NCBI GenBank assembly: GCA_017481495.1
Contig: JAFUPC010000025.1
Coordinates: 1-64,000, forward strand
Direction: 5' to 3'
DNA: 64,000 nt
From: Clostridia bacterium
Lineage (GTDB): Bacteria > Bacillota > Clostridia > Oscillospirales > CAG-272
Shown here piece by piece: positions 34,781-43,191 of this stretch (the first letter of the stretch is position 1; each line of letters begins with the position of its first letter). The translations under genes were made by a program, and so were the position numbers. The notes beneath the pieces were generated by a model. The model saw only the letters and a program-made list of their open reading frames with translations, made no database searches and was not told where the DNA came from.

Positions 34781-34809
34781 TTGCATTTTTTCCGGAAATA
34801 TTGTATAAT
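34781..34809 (+). promoter_or_regulatory. Promoter of the amidohydrolase gene
   Basis: TTGCAT (34781-34786), 17-base spacer, TATAAT (34804-34809), 41 bases before the ATG; back-to-back with the promoter at 34721-34749. Confidence 0.85.
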
Positions 34810-34849
34810 GGGATACAGATGTTATGTACTTGCGAAGAAAGGAACCATT

Positions 34850-35665
34850 ATGAAATATCATATGCCGATCGTTGACTGCCACTGTCATATTTACCCCGAC
34901 AAAATCGCCGCGCGTGCGGTTGCCGGAATCAGCCGGTTTTATGACCTCGATATGCGGGAAGACGGGACGAAAGCCACCTTGCAGAGAGAATCCGCCGAAG
35001 CAGGCGTGACGCACAATCTCATTTTTTCCGTTGCAACAAAGCCGGGACAGGTGCAGTCCATCAATGAATTCATCGCCGCAGAAGTGCAGAGCAGCGGCGG
35101 AACCATGACGGGTCTGGGCGCCATGCACCCCGAATCCGAAAACCCGGAAGAAGACATCCGTCATCTGATGTCGCTCGGTCTGCGCGGGGTCAAGCTTCAT
35201 CCCGATGTGCAGGGGTTCAAAATCGATGATTACCGATGTCTGAAAATCTATGAGCTGTGCGAAAAATACCATCTTCCACTCCTGCTTCACACCGGGGACT
35301 ACCGTTACGATATGTCCAACCCCAACCGTCTGCGCCCGATCATGGAAATTTTCACCGATCTCACCGTCATTGCGGCGCATCTCGGCGGCTGGTCCGTCTG
35401 GGACGAAGCTGTGCTGGAGCTTGGCGGATTTGATAATCTCTATTTTGATACATCGTCGTCGCTTGCGTTCATGCCGGCAGAAAAAGTCCGGCAGATCATC
35501 CGCTGTTACGGGGCGGAGCACGTTCTGTTCGGCACGGATTATCCGATGTGGATTCCGGAAAGGGAACTGGAACTGTTTTCCGTGCTCGGTCTGACACTGG
35601 AAGAGGAAGAAAAGATCCTCTGGAAAAATGCCAATGCACTCTTTTCGCTTGGATTATCTGATTAA
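34850..35665 (+). CDS. Amidohydrolase family protein (TIM-barrel metal hydrolase)
   Basis: A 271-residue metal-dependent hydrolase of the amidohydrolase-2 (decarboxylase-like) branch. Metal ligands: DCHCHIYPD at the N-terminus, a barrel His in MHPESENPEE or LLHTGDY, the His in AHLGGW and the Asp in FGTDYPMW. AAAGGAA precedes the ATG at 34850. It probably hydrolyses or decarboxylates a small cyclic or aromatic compound; substrate unknown. Monocistronic, with a promoter 41 bases upstream and a terminator at 35695-35726. Confidence 0.87.
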   Translation: MKYHMPIVDCHCHIYPDKIAARAVAGISRFYDLDMREDGTKATLQRESAEAGVTHNLIFSVATKPGQVQSINEFIAAEVQSSGGTMTGLGAMHPESENPEEDIRHLMSLGLRGVKLHPDVQGFKIDDYRCLKIYELCEKYHLPLLLHTGDYRYDMSNPNRLRPIMEIFTDLTVIAAHLGGWSVWDEAVLELGGFDNLYFDTSSSLAFMPAEKVRQIIRCYGAEHVLFGTDYPMWIPERELELFSVLGLTLEEEEKILWKNANALFSLGLSD

Positions 35666-35694
35666 AACCTATTTATAAAACCAATATAAAATTA

Positions 35695-35726
35695 ACCCGC
35701 CCGGACACAGGACAGACCGGACGGGT
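35695..35726 (+). terminator. Terminator after the amidohydrolase gene
   Basis: ACCCGCCCGG / CCGGACGGGT with one mismatch, followed by GTTTTGATTT. It can also serve the convergent SGNH gene. Confidence 0.75.
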
Positions 35727-35764
35727 GTTTTGATTTCTGTATGCTGCGGAATCGACTCCGTTTT

Positions 35765-36781
35765 TCAGCAAAGAAATTCGTTCAGATACGGTGTCAGCGC
35801 ATCCGCCATCATCAGAAAACCGGTATCGTTGGGATGCACCGTGTCAAGGGAGCAGACCGCGGTGAGATGATCGGGGAAAAATTTGCCGCCGTCCACGAAT
35901 CTCACGAGCTTGTCACCGGATGCCACGGCATCGTCATATGTCTTTTTAATGATCGCACGGCGGCGGGCGGCATCCTCATCCCGCAGATAATCCGGGCGCG
36001 ACATCATGATAATAGGCAAGTGGGGCAGTGCGTTTCTCACACGCCAGAAGAACGGTGCATGGGTATCGGCAAGAAATTCCGGTGTCGGCGCGTTGTGGTC
36101 GTAATCGTAAACAAATATGGACGGATTCTGCGCAATGATGTAATCGGCAAATGCCAGATCTCCGCGCGCACTGCCGGAAAAACCGTAGTTGAGAACGTCA
36201 ATGTTCAGACGGTTTGACAAGATGGAAATATAATTGCATCCGACACGTGTGGAGCATCCGCCCTCGGTGATGGAGGAGCCGTAGAATGCGACAGGGTGCG
36301 CGTTGCGGTAGGGTGTCGGTGCTTCCAATACGGCATCGTCGTCGATCTCGACAGAAAACGCGGTGACGGTTTCGTTGCGCGGCAGAAAAACGGTGACATC
36401 CTCCATTTCGCCGGATTTTACAAAAGTCCGTTCTGCTGTCACGTTGTCCTTTTCGCGCATCTCACCAGGCGGGTTGAGCAGTCCGGCAAAGAACGATGTC
36501 GGGCGCGCGCCGATGTACACATCCGCGGACGAGCAGGAATACGTGGACATTCCGATGTCGTAACACAGATGGGCGATGGTCATGCGCAGGGTGAAGGTGT
36601 GTGCATTGGTACGGAAGCAGATTCTGCCGCCGCAGCTGCGGACACCGAACGGCGCGATGTGACGGATCTCGTCACGGATGGCTTTGTGACACTTGGAAAA
36701 GCCCTCGCCGTCGTAATACGGATTCAGACCGAACACGCGCAGAGGATTTTCCTTGTCGGGGGTACAATGGAATACTTTCAT
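35765..36781 (-). CDS. SGNH/GDSL-family hydrolase
   Basis: A 338-residue two-domain esterase. Residues ~1-155 form a beta-sandwich; the SGNH domain follows with block I FYGSSITEGG (nucleophile Ser), Gly in NYGFSGSARGDL, Asn-containing YDYDHNAPTP and the Asp-His pair in SLDTVHPND near residue 320. No signal peptide. Relatives deacetylate sugars, so a role in processing acetylated glycans is plausible. It follows the BrkB-type gene by 36 bases and ends 39 bases from the convergent terminator. Confidence 0.85.
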   Translation of the reverse strand: MKVFHCTPDKENPLRVFGLNPYYDGEGFSKCHKAIRDEIRHIAPFGVRSCGGRICFRTNAHTFTLRMTIAHLCYDIGMSTYSCSSADVYIGARPTSFFAGLLNPPGEMREKDNVTAERTFVKSGEMEDVTVFLPRNETVTAFSVEIDDDAVLEAPTPYRNAHPVAFYGSSITEGGCSTRVGCNYISILSNRLNIDVLNYGFSGSARGDLAFADYIIAQNPSIFVYDYDHNAPTPEFLADTHAPFFWRVRNALPHLPIIMMSRPDYLRDEDAARRRAIIKKTYDDAVASGDKLVRFVDGGKFFPDHLTAVCSLDTVHPNDTGFLMMADALTPYLNEFLC

Positions 36782-36817
36782 TTTGGGACATCCTTTCTTA
36801 TCTGGTATTTATAATTT

Positions 36818-37690
36818 CTATTTATGATTATCGAGACGAAAAACCGTATTGACCGCCACGCCGATGAGCACCAGATTTCCGCAGACAAAAAGCCACATCA
36901 GAAGAAGTACCATCGAAGCAAGCGAGCCGTAAACAAGGGAATATTTCGCGCTTCCGCGGACAAACAGGGAAAAATAGACCGTCACAATGCCCATACCGAC
37001 AGAACAAAGCAGTGTTCCGGGCAGAAGTGCACATCCGGCTGTGTTTTTTGGCTGTAAAATATACTGTAAAGCATAACAGATCAAGAAAAAGAGCAGAAAC
37101 AACAGCAGAAAACGCAGTTTTCCAAGTAAAGTTACAAATGCGGGAATGACAAGAAAATGCGATGCAAACGCGGTCAGCTCCTCCCAGAGCACCAGAACGA
37201 AAACAGACAGATAAATCGCAAAAAACAACAGAACCGCAAACAGATAACTGAATACGGTGCCGAAAATTCCGCCGAAACGATGGGAATGAACGGGATTCGG
37301 CATTGCGGCGCGATGGATGTCGTCGGCGGTCTGCGCAAGACAGCGGAACGCACCCGCAGATGCCGATAAAAGCAGGGTCAGAGATACCAGAAAAATCAGA
37401 GTGGAGGACACCGCATCCGGATTCTGCCACTCAAATGCGGCAAGCGCATCGAGGTCATCCGCAATCCACGATTCCAAAAGCCGCAGAATATCGCCTTCAT
37501 TGAGCTGAAACTGTGTCAGTAGAATCGAAAAACAGACAATCAGCGGAAACAGCGCAAGCAAAAAATAATAGGACAGTCCCGCGGCACTGCGGGAAAGACG
37601 GCAGGTGTTATACAGATGAACAACCGTCCGCCCGGTTTCATAAAGCCGTTTCAGCTGTGTCGGAAGACGGCGCCTGAGAGAGTTCCGCAT
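36818..37690 (-). CDS. YihY/BrkB-family inner-membrane protein
   Basis: A 290-residue membrane protein with six spans. The family signature is near the N-terminus: LSRSAAGLSYYFLLALFPLIV. It was once annotated as ribonuclease BN; the real role, possibly envelope transport or virulence-related, is not settled. The preferred start is ATG at 37690, with AAGGAG 10 bases upstream; an in-frame ATG 21 bases earlier includes that site inside the coding region. A promoter at 37914-37942 leaves an untranslated leader of about 215 bases. Confidence 0.87.
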   Translation of the reverse strand: MRNSLRRRLPTQLKRLYETGRTVVHLYNTCRLSRSAAGLSYYFLLALFPLIVCFSILLTQFQLNEGDILRLLESWIADDLDALAAFEWQNPDAVSSTLIFLVSLTLLLSASAGAFRCLAQTADDIHRAAMPNPVHSHRFGGIFGTVFSYLFAVLLFFAIYLSVFVLVLWEELTAFASHFLVIPAFVTLLGKLRFLLLFLLFFLICYALQYILQPKNTAGCALLPGTLLCSVGMGIVTVYFSLFVRGSAKYSLVYGSLASMVLLLMWLFVCGNLVLIGVAVNTVFRLDNHK

Positions 37691-37711
37691 CGCATGGTTT
37701 CTCCTTTGCAT

Positions 37712-37984
37712 ATGATTTCAAAACACAGTTTAGAATTCCTCTTTGTGCTTTATCATATGCACCCGGCGGAAATTTATGTCAGATGCCGCCAAAGGGACAA
37801 CCGTTTGGTTCTTTCTTTGGAGGAAATGCCGGGAATGTGCGTGGAATGTCCGATGGTGTCGTCCTGCCTGTCCTCAAAGCCGTGCAAGTTTCCGGAGTTG
37901 GAGCGGATACTTTATTATAACACAGAACGTCGGAAATGTAAAGAGATAACGCGGGATATAAAGTATAATAAGGAAGAAATATGA
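37712..37984 (+). CDS. Possible small cysteine-rich protein
   Basis: A 90-codon frame opposite the BrkB leader. Its middle, from codon ~38, has strongly GC-biased third positions and a Cys cluster CVECPMVSSCLSSKPCKF (C-x2-C-x5-C-x5-C), like a small metal-binding protein. Against it: no good ribosome binding site before the ATG at 37712 (GGAGG is only 2 bases before an internal ATG at codon 39), no promoter was seen on this strand, and a strong minus-strand promoter lies inside it. It was not recognised as any family. Confidence 0.3.
   Translation: MISKHSLEFLFVLYHMHPAEIYVRCRQRDNRLVLSLEEMPGMCVECPMVSSCLSSKPCKFPELERILYYNTERRKCKEITRDIKYNKEEI
37914..37942 (-). promoter_or_regulatory. Promoter of the BrkB-SGNH pair
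   Basis: On the minus strand TTTACA (37937-37942), 17-base spacer, TATAAT (37914-37919), about 225 bases upstream of the BrkB start. Confidence 0.7.
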
Positions 37985-38305
37985 AGGAAACGTAAAAAAT
38001 CGTGTATTGCGATGCAGGTGAACGGCTGATTTTTGGCAGAGAAGTGCTATACTTCCATACATCGAACTATTAAATAAATTCCGATTTAAATGAATTAAAT
38101 TCAAATTTCATTCATTACAGGTTCATATCCGACCCGGATACACGAAATCACAGGTATCGGAAATCTCCTTATATCCTCCCATCGCGGCACACCGTTTTCC
38201 GTTCTCCGGCATATACCGATAACAGCGCATCTTAACAGATGCTGAATCGCGTTTCTTCATAGACGTTAAATCCAATTCCAGGCAATGAAAGGATGAAATT
38301 CCAGT
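37985..38305. other. AT-rich intergenic region before the ZIP gene
   Basis: About 320 bases with no gene found on either strand. The composition changes to AT-rich around 38060-38115. No clear sigma-A promoter was found for the ZIP gene; AAAGGATG at 38287-38294 is its ribosome binding site. Confidence 0.4.
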
Positions 38306-39217
38306 ATGAACTTCACACAGACCATATTTCTCACCGCGCTCGGCTGTGCCTTTCCGTTTCTGATGACGGTGCTCGGCTCCGCGGCGGTGTTCTTTTTCCG
38401 ACGGCAGATGAAGCCTGTATGGAAGCAGGTTTTTCTCGGTTTTGCGGCGGGCGTGATGCTGGCGGCATCAGTATGGAGTCTTCTGACACCGGCGATTGCG
38501 GCTGCCGAAGACAGCGGACTTCCAGGATGGCTTCCGGCCGCCGGCGGGCTTGCGGCAGGCGTTCTGTTTCTTCTTTTGTCTGATATTGCGGTATCCCGTC
38601 TTGCCGGGCGTCGTCTCGCCGGATGCCGCGGCGAAAAACCTGTTTCTGGACCGCATAATGGCTCCTCCCGCCGCTCGTTTTTGCTTTGGCTCGCCATGAC
38701 GGTACACAACATTCCCGAAGGCATGGCGGTCGGACTGTCGTTTGCGCTGATTTCAGGAATACAGGATGGCGGCGCGGTGTCTTCGGAATCGATCACCGAT
38801 TCCGCCGCTTTTTGTACTGCCGCCGCGCTGTCCCTCGGTATCGGCATCCAGAATCTCCCGGAGGGGGCCGCCGTTGCGCTTCCGCTTTTACAGAACGGAA
38901 TACCGCGGCACCGTGCGTTTTGGCGCGGATGTCTGTCCGGACTGGTCGAACCGGTTTCCGGCATTCTCGCCGCGCTTCTGTTCCGCGGAATTACATCTGT
39001 CATGCCGTGGCTGCTGTCGTTTGCGGCAGGCGCGATGCTGTATGTGGTTGCGGAGGAACTGATTCCTGCGGCAAATCATCCAGACAGCTGTCATAAAGAT
39101 GACACGGCTGATCATGCCACCCCCGATGATTGCGAGGACGGTGCTTCCTTTGTCGGAACACTCAGCATCATGTCGGGTTTTCTTCTGATGATGGTGTTGG
39201 ATGTCGCACTCGGTTAA
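38306..39217 (+). CDS. ZIP-family metal transporter
   Basis: A 303-residue permease that imports Zn2+ and possibly other divalent metals. About eight spans; the fourth carries the metal-site motif TVHNIPEGMAVG and the fifth IGIQNLPEGAAVALPLL. A His/Asp-rich loop (SCHKDDTADHATPDDCED) near residue 265 probably binds metal. Length is normal for gufA/ZupT-like members. It is alone on its strand, with a TATTTATAAATAG motif 10 bases after its stop. Confidence 0.93.
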   Translation: MNFTQTIFLTALGCAFPFLMTVLGSAAVFFFRRQMKPVWKQVFLGFAAGVMLAASVWSLLTPAIAAAEDSGLPGWLPAAGGLAAGVLFLLLSDIAVSRLAGRRLAGCRGEKPVSGPHNGSSRRSFLLWLAMTVHNIPEGMAVGLSFALISGIQDGGAVSSESITDSAAFCTAAALSLGIGIQNLPEGAAVALPLLQNGIPRHRAFWRGCLSGLVEPVSGILAALLFRGITSVMPWLLSFAAGAMLYVVAEELIPAANHPDSCHKDDTADHATPDDCEDGASFVGTLSIMSGFLLMMVLDVALG

Positions 39218-39226
39218 ACGAAATTA

Positions 39227-39239
39227 TATTTATAAATAG
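39227..39239. repeat. Intergenic TATTTATAAATAG motif
   Basis: Exact second copy of the 13-base motif at 29791-29803, here between the convergent ZIP and RsmF-like genes. Confidence 0.5.
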
Positions 39240-39248
39240 CAGATAAAT

Positions 39249-40649
39249 TCAAATCCCCTGAATACGCAGTCCTTTCGGATAATGATTTTTCAGCGTATCT
39301 CCGACCCGTTTGGCACCGCCGAGCGCACAACCGTCCACCATCACGCAACCGAAGCCGTCGCCGCTCTCGCCGCCGGAATCCTCCCCGGAAACGGTGATCG
39401 TCTCCCCATGCAGATACCGCAGAACCCGCGGATCCGCCGATGAAAGATTCCATTTCCGCCGCATCTGCCCGCCATATGCCGAAAACAGCTGATGATGCGG
39501 CGCGATGCGGCTCCCCTTACTCTCGCCTAGCCGGACACCGAGTGAAAAGCAGTTCCCGCTGACCGCCATCTGCTCCGGAACCGCATACAAAATGCCGCCG
39601 CGTTTTTTGATCTGCGGTATCTTTTCCGAAAACAGCTCCCGCAGAAGTGCTGTGGACATGGCAGTTTCCTCTTTTGTCATTTTTTCCCAGTTGGACGGAA
39701 TGGTTCTGCGCGGCGCATCACCGTCTTTGCGCAGAATGCACACAAACTGTCCCTCACCGCCCGTGATGTGCGGGTAACAGCGTGCAGAACGGCTCAGATC
39801 GGCGGAACAGCCCGCGACCGGAAGCCCGGGGGATGTCACGCGCCGCACGCATTCCGGCAGAATCTCCACGGTATAACCGGGGTACTGCATGAGAAACCGC
39901 GCGATCAGCTCCTCGTTTTCCTCCGGTGCAAAGGTGCAGGTGGCATACACAAGAATCCCGCCGGGCCGCAGACAGTCCTGTGCATCCGACAGAATCCCCA
40001 AAGAGCGTTCGGCACACATCCGCACGTTGTCCTCCGACCATTCGGCGATCGCCTGAGGATTTTTGCGGAACATTCCCTCCCCGGAACACGGCGCATCCAC
40101 AACAACGCAGTCAAAGCATCCGGCGTACCACATCCGCAAATGTGCGGCATCCGTGTTTGTGACAACGGCGTTCGGAATCCCGAGCCGCTCGATGTTGGAA
40201 AGCAGAATTTTTGCGCGGGACGGGACGAATTCATTGGAGACCAGAAGCCCGCCGGCGCCGATTTTCGCCGCAAGCTGGGTGCTTTTTCCGCCGGGTGCGG
40301 CACAGACGTCCAGAACGAAATCGCCTGGTCGGAGAAACGCACCCGCCGCCGCTATGGGAAGCATTGCCGCCGGCTCCTGCAAGTAAAATGCGCCCGCATG
40401 ATGCAAGGGGTGATTTCCCGTTCCCGCTTCCGTGCAGTCGAGGTAAAATCCGTTTTCCTCAAACGCCGTCGGGCGGAGCGGAAACGCATTCAGGCCAAGA
40501 AAACGCGCGGTATCACATTTATAGGGATTGACCCGCAGCCCGCGCTGGGCATCGTTATTGTACGCGGAAAGGAACGCATCGTAATTACTGCCGAGCAAAT
40601 GCTTCATGTGTTCGCAGAACGCGGCGGGCAAGGTTGGGATCACAGACAT
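39249..40649 (-). CDS. RsmB/RsmF-type 16S rRNA (cytosine-5) methyltransferase
   Basis: A 466-residue SAM-dependent RNA methyltransferase of the NOL1/NOP2/sun family. Motif I VLDVCAAPGGKSTQLA lies near residue 104, motif IV VVVDAPCSGEG with one catalytic Cys near 180, and the second Cys in LVYATCTFAPEE near 232. The C-terminal ~150 residues form the extra RNA-binding part typical of RsmF/YebU. ATG 40649 has AAGGAG at 9 bases; the ATG 21 bases before has none. Probably modifies a 16S rRNA cytosine in assembled 30S subunits. Shares its upstream region with the divergent oxidoreductase gene. Confidence 0.93.
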   Translation of the reverse strand: MSVIPTLPAAFCEHMKHLLGSNYDAFLSAYNNDAQRGLRVNPYKCDTARFLGLNAFPLRPTAFEENGFYLDCTEAGTGNHPLHHAGAFYLQEPAAMLPIAAAGAFLRPGDFVLDVCAAPGGKSTQLAAKIGAGGLLVSNEFVPSRAKILLSNIERLGIPNAVVTNTDAAHLRMWYAGCFDCVVVDAPCSGEGMFRKNPQAIAEWSEDNVRMCAERSLGILSDAQDCLRPGGILVYATCTFAPEENEELIARFLMQYPGYTVEILPECVRRVTSPGLPVAGCSADLSRSARCYPHITGGEGQFVCILRKDGDAPRRTIPSNWEKMTKEETAMSTALLRELFSEKIPQIKKRGGILYAVPEQMAVSGNCFSLGVRLGESKGSRIAPHHQLFSAYGGQMRRKWNLSSADPRVLRYLHGETITVSGEDSGGESGDGFGCVMVDGCALGGAKRVGDTLKNHYPKGLRIQGI

Positions 40650-40695
40650 ATCGGAAAATCTCCTTTGCAAATTGTATGGTATCGGATAAATCTAC

Positions 40696-40724
40696 TTGAC
40701 AAAATATCGTTTCTGTGGTATCAT
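40696..40724 (+). promoter_or_regulatory. Promoter of the Gfo/Idh/MocA gene
   Basis: TTGACA (40696-40701), 17-base spacer, TATCAT (40719-40724), 87 bases before the ATG. Confidence 0.85.
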
Positions 40725-40811
40725 GGTACTGTATCGGGTATGGAGAACCGCACATATCACGGTGTACTATAAATAAACAGACTTTATAAAAAGAAAGGAA
40801 TTTCTAAAATC

Positions 40812-41813
40812 ATGTTAAAAGCAGGACTTATCGGCTGCGGCAGTATGGGCGGCGGCCATCTCGGCAATTATTACCGGTTCAACCGGGAAAACGATCTTCT
40901 GCGGCTCGTCTGTGTCTGCGACATCCGCGAAGAACGGCTGAACATCGTCAATCAGTCAGAGGGCGAAATCCGTCTGTATCAGGACATTGACGAAATGCTT
41001 GCAAAGGAAGACCTCGACATGGTGACCATTGCCCTGCCGACATATCTGCACCACGATGCCGCCATCAAATGCCTGGAACACGGTGTCAACGTCCTCTGCG
41101 AAAAGCCGATGGCACTGACGGTCTCCGACTGCGACGAAATGATCGCCGCGGCAGAAAAGGCGGGAAAACTGCTTCTCATCGGTCAGTGCCTGCGGTTTGC
41201 AGGAAATTATGTATATCTGAAAAAGCTGGTCGAAGAAAAGACCTATGGAGACGTCATTGCGGCGCATTTCATCCGCTGTTCGTCCTGCCGTCCGCCGTTC
41301 GGCTGGAACAACTGGTTCATGAAAAAGGAGCTGTCCGGCGGCGGTCTTTACGACCTGCACATCCATGATGCAGACATCATGCGCGCAATTTTCGGCAATC
41401 CGACCGCCGTTTCCGCTGTGACCCGTCCGGTCTTTGAGGATTCGGTCAACGACAGCTTCGCGGGACTGTATCATTATCCCAGTATGGTAATTTCGGCGGA
41501 AAGCGATTGGTCGCGCAAGCACTTCCCGTTCACCGCCGACTATACAGTCAATTTTGAGCGGGCAACGCTAAATCTGCACGGCGATGTTCTGACCCTTGCA
41601 ACGACGGAAGAGCCGATGCACACAGTGAATCTGAATGATATTCCCGGCATTCCGACCGATGATCCGTATTATCTGGAAACGAAATACCTCGCCGAGTGCA
41701 TCCGCGACGGAAAGCCGAATACTTATAATCCGCCGTTTGAGAGCCGCGAGACCATCCGTCTTCTGAATGCGGCAAACGAAAGCGGTATGACCGGCGTGAC
41801 CGTAAAATTGTAA
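40812..41813 (+). CDS. Gfo/Idh/MocA-family NAD(P)-dependent oxidoreductase
   Basis: A 333-residue sugar or inositol dehydrogenase-type enzyme. The Rossmann domain starts at once (LIGCGSMGGGHLGNYY, with GxGxxG at residues 7-12), the canonical catalytic lysine lies in CEKPMALT near residue 96, and the substrate domain has GGGLYDLHIHDADIM with the paired Asp/His near 175-182. AGAAAGGAA precedes the ATG. It oxidises a sugar-type substrate that cannot be named. Monocistronic with a strong promoter and a perfect terminator. Confidence 0.93.
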   Translation: MLKAGLIGCGSMGGGHLGNYYRFNRENDLLRLVCVCDIREERLNIVNQSEGEIRLYQDIDEMLAKEDLDMVTIALPTYLHHDAAIKCLEHGVNVLCEKPMALTVSDCDEMIAAAEKAGKLLLIGQCLRFAGNYVYLKKLVEEKTYGDVIAAHFIRCSSCRPPFGWNNWFMKKELSGGGLYDLHIHDADIMRAIFGNPTAVSAVTRPVFEDSVNDSFAGLYHYPSMVISAESDWSRKHFPFTADYTVNFERATLNLHGDVLTLATTEEPMHTVNLNDIPGIPTDDPYYLETKYLAECIRDGKPNTYNPPFESRETIRLLNAANESGMTGVTVKL

Positions 41814-41831
41814 TTATAATTGCCTTCATCA

Positions 41832-41862
41832 CCCCATCGCATGAGATTCATATGCGATGGGG
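41832..41862 (+). terminator. Terminator after the oxidoreductase gene
   Basis: CCCCATCGCAT / ATGCGATGGGG, a perfect 11-bp stem with a 9-base loop, followed by ATTTTTTAA; the T-run reaches the stop codon of the convergent acetyltransferase gene. Confidence 0.93.
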
Positions 41863-41867
41863 ATTTT

Positions 41868-42455
41868 TTAAAGTTTTTTCCGCATAACGACCCGCCCATC
41901 CTGTGCGGCATAACGGCAGAATCCGCATTTTTCATACATGGCGACCGGACCGCGAAAATCGTGGTCTTCATAAGAAAAAACCTCGTTTGCGTATGCTTCC
42001 ACATAGTCATACCCCTCCGCGGCGGCATCGCGGACGACGGCTTCCAGCAGCTTTGTCGCAATTCCTCTGCGCTGCATCTGCGGCGCGATGACGAAGCAGA
42101 ACACAGATTTCACACGGACAGCCGCATCCTCCGCCGGAATCGGCCAGAACATCCGCAGATAATCGACACAGCGGCGGCAGTCTCCGTTTGCATTGCACCA
42201 GCCGACGATTTCCCCATCGCGAAAGGCAAGATACCCCTGCAGACTGCCCTCCCGGACAAAGCGGATCGCCTTTTCCCGCCGCTCTTCCCTTGTCGGAAAC
42301 CAGTGATTTCCGTCGGCTTCATAAGAGGCATCACTGCGCCACGTCACACAGTAGCATTTCTGTTCCTCAATGTTGACATCGTGCGGTGTAACGTCAAAGA
42401 AATGCGCGTATTCTTCTGCTAGCGCAGGTGTCAGTTTCCTGATCTCAAGTTCCAT
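41868..42455 (-). CDS. GNAT-family acetyltransferase
   Basis: A 195-residue N-acyltransferase. Acetyl-CoA binding is shown by FCFVIAPQMQRRGIATKLLE (QRRGIA loop near residue 136), and the fold ends with the typical AMYEKCGFCRYAA. Its N-terminal segment HFFDVTPHDVNIEEQKCYCV is shared with many clostridial GNATs of unknown acceptor. It is the last gene of a minus-strand run with the P-loop protein (75 bases upstream) and the nucleotidyltransferase; such mixtures of small-molecule modifying enzymes often relate to antibiotic tolerance, but no resistance class was recognised. Confidence 0.88.
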   Translation of the reverse strand: MELEIRKLTPALAEEYAHFFDVTPHDVNIEEQKCYCVTWRSDASYEADGNHWFPTREERREKAIRFVREGSLQGYLAFRDGEIVGWCNANGDCRRCVDYLRMFWPIPAEDAAVRVKSVFCFVIAPQMQRRGIATKLLEAVVRDAAAEGYDYVEAYANEVFSYEDHDFRGPVAMYEKCGFCRYAAQDGRVVMRKKL

Positions 42456-42530
42456 TGAATATAATCACCTATAACAAATATTTTATATAATTGATCTGTC
42501 TGATCACCGATCTCCCATTGGCATGACAGG

Positions 42531-43187
42531 TCATCCGACCGAATCCAGACCGAATAGCGCCGCAGCATCCCGGGCGGTTTGTTCGGGTGTCGTCGTATCG
42601 TCCCACGCAATGACCGGAATGCCGAGCCGTGTCACCCAGTCCGGCAGACATTCCTCGTTGACAGCGACCGCCTGATACGCCTGTTCGATCAGATGCGCTT
42701 TTTCGTCTTCCCCGATGTCGGTACGGTTCCGGATGGAATCCAGCGCATCCGCATGATCGGGACGGTCAAACCAGTCAAAGTGCGATGCGCGGTTCCACAG
42801 ATACACCATGTGGGTCGCCGCCTTTGCCGCGGCATCATAGTCGATGTCCCCCTCGCAGAGAATGCAGTCGTGCTGTCCCGCAAGCACCAGAAGATCGGCG
42901 ATGATCATCGGTGTCATCTCAGATAACCAGTGCGCTTCCCGTTTCGCGATGACTTCCTTTGGAAGCTCCCAGAACGTCACCCCGTATTCCGCTTCAAAAT
43001 CACGGCACATATATGGCTCGTCCGCCGGGTCGGCTTCTTCGCGGTGCGGGTCGCGGCTGTCGTCGGTGCTGTAAACGGCACAATGATATTGCGCCCGGAG
43101 CAGATCGGCAACCGTCGTTTTTCCGCGTCCCCAGATGAAATATACGTTTTGCAATCTTTTTTTCAGTACTTTGTCCGGAATGTTCAT
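42531..43187 (-). CDS. P-loop NTPase/kinase-like protein with unusual Walker A
   Basis: A 218-residue protein resembling small uridylate/chloramphenicol-type kinases. Near the N-terminus, NVYFIWGRGKTTVADLL has GKTT but lacks the usual glycine five residues before the GK, so the phosphate loop is shorter than GxxxxGK(S/T). A later CILCEGDIDYDAA may be the Walker B-like strand. The frame is open further back, but ATG 43187 has GGAGG 14 bases upstream inside the end of the nucleotidyltransferase gene, which suggests translational coupling. Function not known. Confidence 0.65.
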   Translation of the reverse strand: MNIPDKVLKKRLQNVYFIWGRGKTTVADLLRAQYHCAVYSTDDSRDPHREEADPADEPYMCRDFEAEYGVTFWELPKEVIAKREAHWLSEMTPMIIADLLVLAGQHDCILCEGDIDYDAAAKAATHMVYLWNRASHFDWFDRPDHADALDSIRNRTDIGEDEKAHLIEQAYQAVAVNEECLPDWVTRLGIPVIAWDDTTTPEQTARDAAALFGLDSVG

Positions 43188-43191
43188 AATG

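Noticed and set aside
37690-37913. Known riboswitch in the long BrkB leader
   Set aside because: No match to the conserved cores of yybP-ykoY, SAM, TPP, FMN, cobalamin or preQ1 classes could be recognised by eye.
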